Below, one piece after another: positions 36,328-40,775 of a stretch of 40,775 nt of DNA; position 1 is the stretch's first letter; each line of letters opens with the position of its first letter. The notes beneath the pieces are model-generated. The model worked only from the letters and a program-made list of their open reading frames with translations. It did no database searches and had not been told where the DNA came from. A program made the position numbers and the translations under genes. The stretch spans positions 1 to 40,775 of the forward strand of contig NZ_NHSJ01000114.1 in assembly GCF_002937075.1 (NCBI RefSeq). Direction: 5' to 3'. This DNA comes from Rhodoblastus sphagnicola (GTDB lineage Bacteria > Pseudomonadota > Alphaproteobacteria > Rhizobiales > Beijerinckiaceae).

Positions 36328-36633
36328 TCAAGCCGCGCCGTTGGGTTGGACATCGCGATAGCCGCGACGTCGTTTCGCAGTCTCCAGTCGCTTGAAGGCG
36401 CGCTTGGCCGCGTCCGGTTCGGAAAACGTCATGATCATGCGGCGACCCGGCGCGCCGATCCGTACCCAGCTTCGCACCAGCGCGTGTTCGCCGAACAAGG
36501 TCGGATGCACCTCGAGTTCGTAGTAGCGCCACATGTTGCGCGTGGCGTCGATGCGTTCGAGGTGGAGCGGGTGATCGGCGGGGCCATTCATAGGCTTGAA
36601 GGTCGCGGCAAATCCGCCTGCTGTCCAACGCAT
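36328..36633 (-). CDS. WGR domain protein
   Basis: 101 aa from ATG at 36633; ATG at 36591 would give 87 aa and begins just before the domain. The WGR fold is visible as LERIDATRNMWRYYELEVHP then TLFGEHALVRSWVRIGAPGR and RAFKRLETAKRRRGYRD. The eponymous Trp-Gly-Arg appears as W-V-R here. WGR domains occur in eukaryotic PARPs, where they bind DNA, and as small stand-alone proteins in Rhizobiales plasmids and islands. No clear ribosome site. The surrounding mobile-element debris suggests accessory DNA. Confidence 0.72.
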   Translation of the reverse strand: MRWTAGGFAATFKPMNGPADHPLHLERIDATRNMWRYYELEVHPTLFGEHALVRSWVRIGAPGRRMIMTFSEPDAAKRAFKRLETAKRRRGYRDVQPNGAA

Positions 36634-36801
36634 AAACTGAATCAATCAGCCCGCGATTGATTCAGTCCGTCGATGACGCCCGCGCGGCGCATGCCGCGAA
36701 GCGGCTAAGCCGGCGCACCGGGCCGCCGGAAAGAGCTTGCGGGCAAAACTGGGTGATGCGCGAAACGTCACTTGACCGCCAGACCTCACATGGTCTGCCC
36801 G

Positions 36802-36960
36802 TCATGACAGCCTCCTGCGCGCGATATCGTCGTTCCTGTCCTCCATCGCGCTGACGCCGCACTGATAGAGCATGTAGCCAGCGCCGAACAAGACTGCCGT
36901 CAGTCCGGCAAAAAAGGTGATCAAGGCACCGTATAACAGGTATTCCAGCATCACGCTCAT
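36802..36960 (-). CDS. Small single-pass membrane protein
   Basis: 52 aa from ATG at 36960 (GAGGGG just upstream); ATG at 36951 is an alternative. One strong TM helix (LLYGALITFFAGLTAVLFGA) is followed by GYMLYQCGVSAMEDR and a charged tail (DDIARRRLS). Not recognised. It is downstream of the 37149 gene on the same strand, 188 bp away. Confidence 0.5.
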   Translation of the reverse strand: MSVMLEYLLYGALITFFAGLTAVLFGAGYMLYQCGVSAMEDRNDDIARRRLS

Positions 36961-37148
36961 ACGCCCCTCGAAAGAGCCCTGGCGGCGGGGTTGAGTAGAC
37001 CCAAGACCCGCAAGGCGAGCCATGTCGTCATGCCGGGCTGCATCTGGACTGCGGCGCCAATGCTGACGCGCGCGCAAAGGAAGGCGGCAAAACAAAGCAT
37101 CCTCATGTCCTTGCGGGAGGCGCCCGGTTTGTCACGGGCGCAGGTTGA

Positions 37149-37928
37149 TCACTGGGCGACGAAGGAATGCCGCGAATGTTGGAAAAGTCGCTCCGGAGCG
37201 CCGAAGATGAGCCACTCGTCTGTCGTCACCGCGAATGTTCCGGCGCCTATGGCCAAATCAATGCCATCGCTCAAAGGCTTGAGAGCAGCTGAAGGCTTGG
37301 TGACTTCTGCCGGTGTGCGGTCGGTCACGAGAGGAACGGCTGTTTCCGCTTGCGCGCTCGGCGTGATTGAATTCACCGGCAGACTTGTCGCGGCCGGCGG
37401 CGGGAGCAATGCAAGGCGGTGGGCCGCTTGCTCAATGGGCATTCCTTTCATCAAATTCGGCGCATGTCCGAAAAAACTCGACCTTGGCGGGGGCTGCGGC
37501 GCCGACCCAGCGCTCTCTTTATGGCGGCGCGGGGGCGCCAGATCGACAGCCTTCATGTTGATTGGAGGCCATGGCGGCGCACCGATCCGTTGGGTGGTCG
37601 CCTGCGCCGGAACCATCGAGAGAGCGGCCCGAATAAACAAATCATTTTCGGCCGAACCCATGGGCGGTAATGTAACCGACATTGAAGTCTTCGCCAACGA
37701 AGCGCTCTGCGGCGCGGCGCGGCTGAACTTCGGTAACGCTTGCTGGACTTGCATGACGATCAAGCCTGCGATGACCGACAGCGCGACTTCACGCGCCATC
37801 TTTGTTACGCTCGGGGTGCTGAACACGAATCGGAACCGTTGTTTCCAATCGCCGGAAACGCGTTGTTCGCCTGCCTCGACAACGAAAGGATATTGCGTCG
37901 GCGCCTGCAGGGCGGGAAGCGTTTCCAT
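37149..37928 (-). CDS. Hypothetical protein with one possible TM segment
   Basis: 259 aa with AGAGGTGG upstream of the ATG. A moderately hydrophobic stretch lies at residues 45-63 (AREVALSVIAGLIVMQVQQ). The remaining 190 residues are rich in Pro, Ala and Ser (LAPPRRH, APQPPPR, ALLPPPAATSLP), consistent with an extended periplasmic segment. No family recognised. It lies 65 bp downstream of the DUF3313 lipoprotein, so it may be co-expressed under the TetR at 39359. The opposite strand also has a long open frame, but this frame has the better ribosome site and context. Confidence 0.55.
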   Translation of the reverse strand: METLPALQAPTQYPFVVEAGEQRVSGDWKQRFRFVFSTPSVTKMAREVALSVIAGLIVMQVQQALPKFSRAAPQSASLAKTSMSVTLPPMGSAENDLFIRAALSMVPAQATTQRIGAPPWPPINMKAVDLAPPRRHKESAGSAPQPPPRSSFFGHAPNLMKGMPIEQAAHRLALLPPPAATSLPVNSITPSAQAETAVPLVTDRTPAEVTKPSAALKPLSDGIDLAIGAGTFAVTTDEWLIFGAPERLFQHSRHSFVAQ

Positions 37929-37993
37929 TGACCACCTCTGAGACTGAACGTTTGGTGAAAACAGAACCGGGAGCGCGAAACACGCGCGCGCCC

Positions 37994-38665
37994 CTACAGC
38001 AACCGCGCGACAAGTTCGTCCGCGCCATTGTCGATGCCGATCCTTGCAGCGGCGAGCGATCCGAACGCCGCGCCCAAGTGAAGAGCGTTAGGGTATTGTT
38101 TGGTGGTATAAGCAAGAAGGAGCCGACCCTTCGTTGAATCGTGAATCTCAACGACGTACATCACCCATCCGCTCATGAGCCCTTCCTTGTCGCGAGCGGC
38201 CGCCACGCCGTTATAGACATTGCCGGCCATGTCAGCGTGGGCAAGTTCGCCGAGCAGCGGCGTCGCGGCGGCGCCGGTCAGGCTGAGTGTGATCCGCAGC
38301 GTGTCAGGTCCGGGTTTCGATATGATCGTGAAGCGCTTGGCGAGCGTCGCTGAGAATTTCTCCTGCATGTACCGCGCGAGTTCGGCGCGATCGCTTTCCG
38401 CCATGTCGCCGAACTGATGGTCCGGCCCTTGATAGAGCGACACCGGATCGACGATCGCTTTGGAGTAGGCCGCCCATTTGGTTTCGGAGGAATAGATGAA
38501 CGGGGTCGATCCACCCGGGTCCTCGGAGTTTGGCTTCATCAAGCGCGAAGACGGAAGACCGGCGTAGGCGATCGGTTCGACCTCGGCGCACGCTGTCAGC
38601 AACGCGCAGACCGAAAGCGCGGAAAGCGCCCCGAGCAAAGGCGATTTCGGTACATCTTTCCCCAC
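37994..38665 (-). CDS. DUF3313 domain lipoprotein
   Basis: 223 aa starting at GTG (38665) with GGAGAG 8 nt upstream. The lipoprotein signal peptide ends in the lipobox LLTAC (Cys26). The rest matches DUF3313: SSRLMKPNSEDPGGSTPFIY, a YQGPDHQF block, ARYMQEKFSATLAKRFTI and RITLSLTGAAATPLLGELAH. The family is envelope-anchored with unknown function. An inverted repeat immediately upstream (38717-38740) resembles one upstream of the TetR gene, so the TetR at 39359 probably controls this gene. Confidence 0.85.
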   Translation of the reverse strand: MGKDVPKSPLLGALSALSVCALLTACAEVEPIAYAGLPSSRLMKPNSEDPGGSTPFIYSSETKWAAYSKAIVDPVSLYQGPDHQFGDMAESDRAELARYMQEKFSATLAKRFTIISKPGPDTLRITLSLTGAAATPLLGELAHADMAGNVYNGVAAARDKEGLMSGWVMYVVEIHDSTKGRLLLAYTTKQYPNALHLGAAFGSLAAARIGIDNGADELVARLL

Positions 38666-38716
38666 AGGACTCTCCCCACCCGCCGTAACGCATATGAAGG
38701 AGACTATGCTGCTTTT

Positions 38717-38740
38717 TACAAACCGTCCAGATGGTTTGTA
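38717..38740. promoter_or_regulatory. TetR-type operator upstream of the lipoprotein gene
   Basis: TACAAACC (38717-38724) and GGTTTGTA (38733-38740), a perfect 8-bp inverted repeat with an 8-nt spacer GTCCAGAT. It lies 52 bp upstream of the lipoprotein start and just past the TetR stop. The core matches the site at 39428 (CNGTCCNGANGGTNTGT). Confidence 0.65.
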
Positions 38741-38741
38741 A

Positions 38742-39359
38742 TTAAAGAAGTTGTTTTTCTTTTTGCGGAGCCGCCTCCTTCCGCCGTCGGATGCAGGACT
38801 GCGCGCTATCCCAGAGGGCGTCGTCCCGCAGGAGGTCGAACAGACTCATCCGCTCCTGCTCGGACAGCGGACAAAGGCCGAGGATCGAGGACAGCGCCAG
38901 CCCCCTTGCCGCGGACCATCGCACCATCGCGACACTCGGATCGGCAGCCTCCTTCTTCATGGCTTCCACGTGCTTTGCTTCCCTCTCGCGGACGGCGGCG
39001 ATGAGTTCTGGATTATCGGCGAGGGCGCTGGCGATTGCGAAGGTCGTTGATTTCGGATGGGCGGCCGCCGTCCTCAACGACTCAATTTCGGCCTCCAACG
39101 CAGGCTCATGGCGTCCCGGGAGCGATTGAGCGAGATATCCGTCGAAAAGGGATTCGCCCTGTTCGATCTGATGTTCCAGCAGCGCCTTCAGAACCGCGTC
39201 CTTGGTGCGAAAATGGTGGAGTATGCCCCCTTTGCTGCTCCCGCATTCACGCGCAATGGCGTCGATCGTGAGCCGCCCTGGGCCGTCTCGCGTGATGATG
39301 GTCAGGGCGGCCTGGATCGCGGCGGCGCGGGTGCGCTGTGACCGGGCGCTATTTTCCAT
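38742..39359 (-). CDS. TetR/AcrR family transcriptional regulator
   Basis: 205 aa. The HTH is LTIITRDGPGRLTIDAIARE followed by CGSSKGGILHHFRTKDAVL, the SKGGxxxHF type of the TetR_C_37/YbiH-like group. The C-terminal domain contains HVEAMKKEAADPSVAMVRWS. GAGG lies 6-8 nt before the ATG. It is upstream of, and co-directional with, the DUF3313 lipoprotein. Similar operators precede both, implying self-regulation and control of the lipoprotein operon. The ligand is unknown. Confidence 0.92.
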   Translation of the reverse strand: MENSARSQRTRAAAIQAALTIITRDGPGRLTIDAIARECGSSKGGILHHFRTKDAVLKALLEHQIEQGESLFDGYLAQSLPGRHEPALEAEIESLRTAAAHPKSTTFAIASALADNPELIAAVREREAKHVEAMKKEAADPSVAMVRWSAARGLALSSILGLCPLSEQERMSLFDLLRDDALWDSAQSCIRRRKEAAPQKEKQLL

Positions 39360-39427
39360 AAGAACCTCGGGTCTCTATGTTGGATGTGGCTAAGAGCCAG
39401 TGAGTATAACGGACACGATGAAAAAAA

Positions 39428-39445
39428 ACAGTCCGGACGGTCTGT
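39428..39445. promoter_or_regulatory. TetR-type operator upstream of the TetR gene
   Basis: ACAGTCCGGACGGTCTGT, a near-perfect palindrome 69 bp upstream of the TetR start. It shares the core of the 38717 site. Its distance from the IS630 relic end (39465) is only about 20 bp, so the insertion spared the operator. Confidence 0.6.
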
Positions 39446-39464
39446 ATGCAATGGATAATCGTGA

Positions 39465-40433
39465 TCAAGCTCGAGCAATGCCCGGCCAACATGATCCATA
39501 TCCATCATGTCTGAAGAAGTTTGAGCATTCCAGGGATCTGACCTCGGCGAGAATGGCGCCGATGCGGTCCCAGAGTTCGTCGACGGTTCGTTCCTTGGCT
39601 TTTCGCAGGAGGGCTTTGAGCCTGGCGAACATCATCTCGATGGGGTTGAGGTCGGGAGAATAGGGCGGCAGGTACAGCAATCTTGCTCCCGTCTTCTCGA
39701 TGATCGCTTGGACGCCGGCAACCTTGTGCGCGGGCAAGTTGTCCATGATGACGATGTCGCCTTCCCTCAGAGTTGGCGCGAGGCGCTGGGCAAACTAAAC
39801 CTGGAAGATCGCCCCGTTCATTGGCCGGTCAGCCACCAGGGCGCGGTGATGGCGTCATTGCGCAATCCCGCGACGAAGGTCGTCGTTTTCCAATGGCCAT
39901 GCGGCGCATAGTCGACAAGCCGCTTCCCCTTGGCGCAGCGGCGGCCGCGTGTCCGCGTCATCTGCGTGTTTGTGCTCGTTTCATCAATGAATACAAGCCG
40001 GTCCGGATCAAGCGCCGGCTGCATCTTTTTCCAGTCGTCGCGTGCTTACGCTACGTCTTCGCGATGCTGCTCGCTGGCGTGCAGCGTTGTTTTTATAGCT
40101 GACGTTGTGGCGTTGAAAGAACCGCGCGATCGAACTGTCCGAGGTTTTGACCTGGCGCTCGTCCAGAAGCCGAGCTTCGATCTCAGCCAGCGTCAAGTCA
40201 CACTCGCCCGAAACCAAAGCCAGAAGCCATTCCGCGTGCGCGTCCAACGGCGAGGGCAGAGCCTTCTTGCCGGGCTTCTCGGCAAAGCTCCCCGTTTCCT
40301 TGTAACGCCGGAACCATTTTATCGACGACGATTCCGACACCAGCAGCTGACGCGCCGCAGCCCGCCGCGACATGCCCCCTTCAATCAACGCAATCGCACG
40401 CTCACGCAAATCGAAGGAATGCCCTCGCGACAT
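39465..40433 (-). mobile_element. IS630-family transposase pseudogene
   Basis: The N-terminal HTH starts at 40433: SRGHSFDLRERAIALIEGGM then SRRAAARQLLVSESSSIKWF. After HNVSYK the frame shifts; TLHASEQHREDVA is followed by a TAA stop, then ARDDWKKMQPALDPDRLVFI, DETSTNTQMTRTRGRR and HGHWKTTTFVAGLR. After APWWLTG a further frameshift and a TAG interrupt before APTLREGDIVIMDNLPAHK, then YLPPYSPDLNPIEMMFARLK. The DDE residues are the Asp of FIDET, the Asp of VIMDN and the Glu of NPIEM. At least two frameshifts and two nonsense codons make it dead. It lies just upstream of the TetR promoter. Confidence 0.87.
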
Positions 40434-40532
40434 GCTGCGCCTCCAAATCAATGCGAAGCGCAGAGTCGCTCATTCCCCAGCTTAAGGGAATCCCGACCCT
40501 GCAAAAATTCCGAGTCAGCATAAGCGGGGATT

Positions 40533-40542
40533 GCTCTAGAGC
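40533..40542. repeat. Short palindrome in an intergenic repeat-like stretch
   Basis: GCTCTAGAGC is a perfect 10-bp palindrome within 40530-40565 (GAGCGGTTTCTGTTCATTTG). The stretch resembles one half of another small intergenic repeat common in Rhizobiales. It separates the IS630 and IS110 relics, and no second half was found here. Confidence 0.3.
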
Positions 40543-40616
40543 GGTTTCTGTTCATTTGGATTCGGTCAGGATTCCCAAATAGCTTGGCTTGTGCGAATCT
40601 TCGCGTGTGATTGCGA

Positions 40617-40775
40617 GGGAGGCTCGCCGCTTTCATCTGTCAGCGACCTCAAATACTGGTCGAGCGCGCGCTTGCCCTGAGGCACAACGATGCCGCGCTC
40701 CAGCAGGACCGCGCGCACCTGATTGATCAAGGCGGTCCGTTCGGCGACCAACCTATCGCGTGATCGATGCAGCGT
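40617..40775 (-). mobile_element. IS110-family transposase fragment (runs off the window)
   Basis: From the window edge the minus-strand frame reads LHRSRDRLVAERTALINQVR then AVLLERGIVVPQGKRALDQY. The RTALINQxRAxLLERGIVVPQG block is characteristic of the middle of IS110 transposases. Similarity ends near 40617, after which the frame continues to a stop at 40566 with unrelated sequence. The C-terminal transposase domain is therefore missing on this side. The N-terminal part lies beyond the window. Confidence 0.75.

Overview
The window is GC-rich DNA of an alphaproteobacterium, most likely in the order Hyphomicrobiales (Rhizobiales). The evidence is codon bias, MexF-type and TetR-linked RND pumps, a RIME-like palindromic intergenic element near 30.95 kb, and IS1182, IS630, IS110 and IS1380 remnants of the kind common in that order. 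Genus-level placement is not supported. No rRNA, tRNA or CRISPR array was seen.

0-9.2 kb (minus strand): two operons run leftward. The first is an alcohol dehydrogenase, an NAD(P)H-binding protein and an SDR. The second is an aldo/keto reductase, an SDR, a truncated MFS transporter, a truncated RND adaptor and a MexF-like RND permease. A deletion has joined the 5' half of the MFS gene to the 3' half of the adaptor gene, leaving the permease without an intact adaptor. A LysR regulator (9337-10230) diverges from the alcohol dehydrogenase.

10.3-24.4 kb: a CPA1 antiporter and two SDRs are followed by a long plus-strand run of redox and small-molecule enzymes: a cupin with the metal-ligand pattern of GtHNL-type hydroxynitrile lyases, a PRISE-family enone reductase, a zinc-type MDR, aldo/keto reductases, an aldehyde dehydrogenase, SDRs, a frameshifted carboxymuconolactone decarboxylase-family gene and a RibD-like reductase. 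The main novelty is a 46-bp element present four times with invariant internal spacing (6331, 9293, 13731, 22415). Each copy lies upstream of one enzyme operon. One copy abuts the intact LysR gene and another abuts a LysR relic. This suggests that a LysR/enzyme divergon was duplicated repeatedly and most regulator copies were lost, leaving one LysR that may control a dispersed oxidoreductase regulon.

24.5-30.9 kb: a small exported protein, a GlxA-type AraC regulator, and a TetR regulator divergent from an RND adaptor-permease pair, with a clear palindromic operator between them.

30.9-40.8 kb: a decayed, mobile-element-rich stretch. It holds a DUF1638 protein, relics of an EmrA-type protein, an HxlR regulator and an aldo/keto reductase, an intact phenol-pathway-type outer-membrane porin, several transposase pseudogenes (one with an amber codon in place of Trp), a WGR protein, small unknown proteins, and a TetR regulator with a DUF3313 lipoprotein that share a repeated operator.
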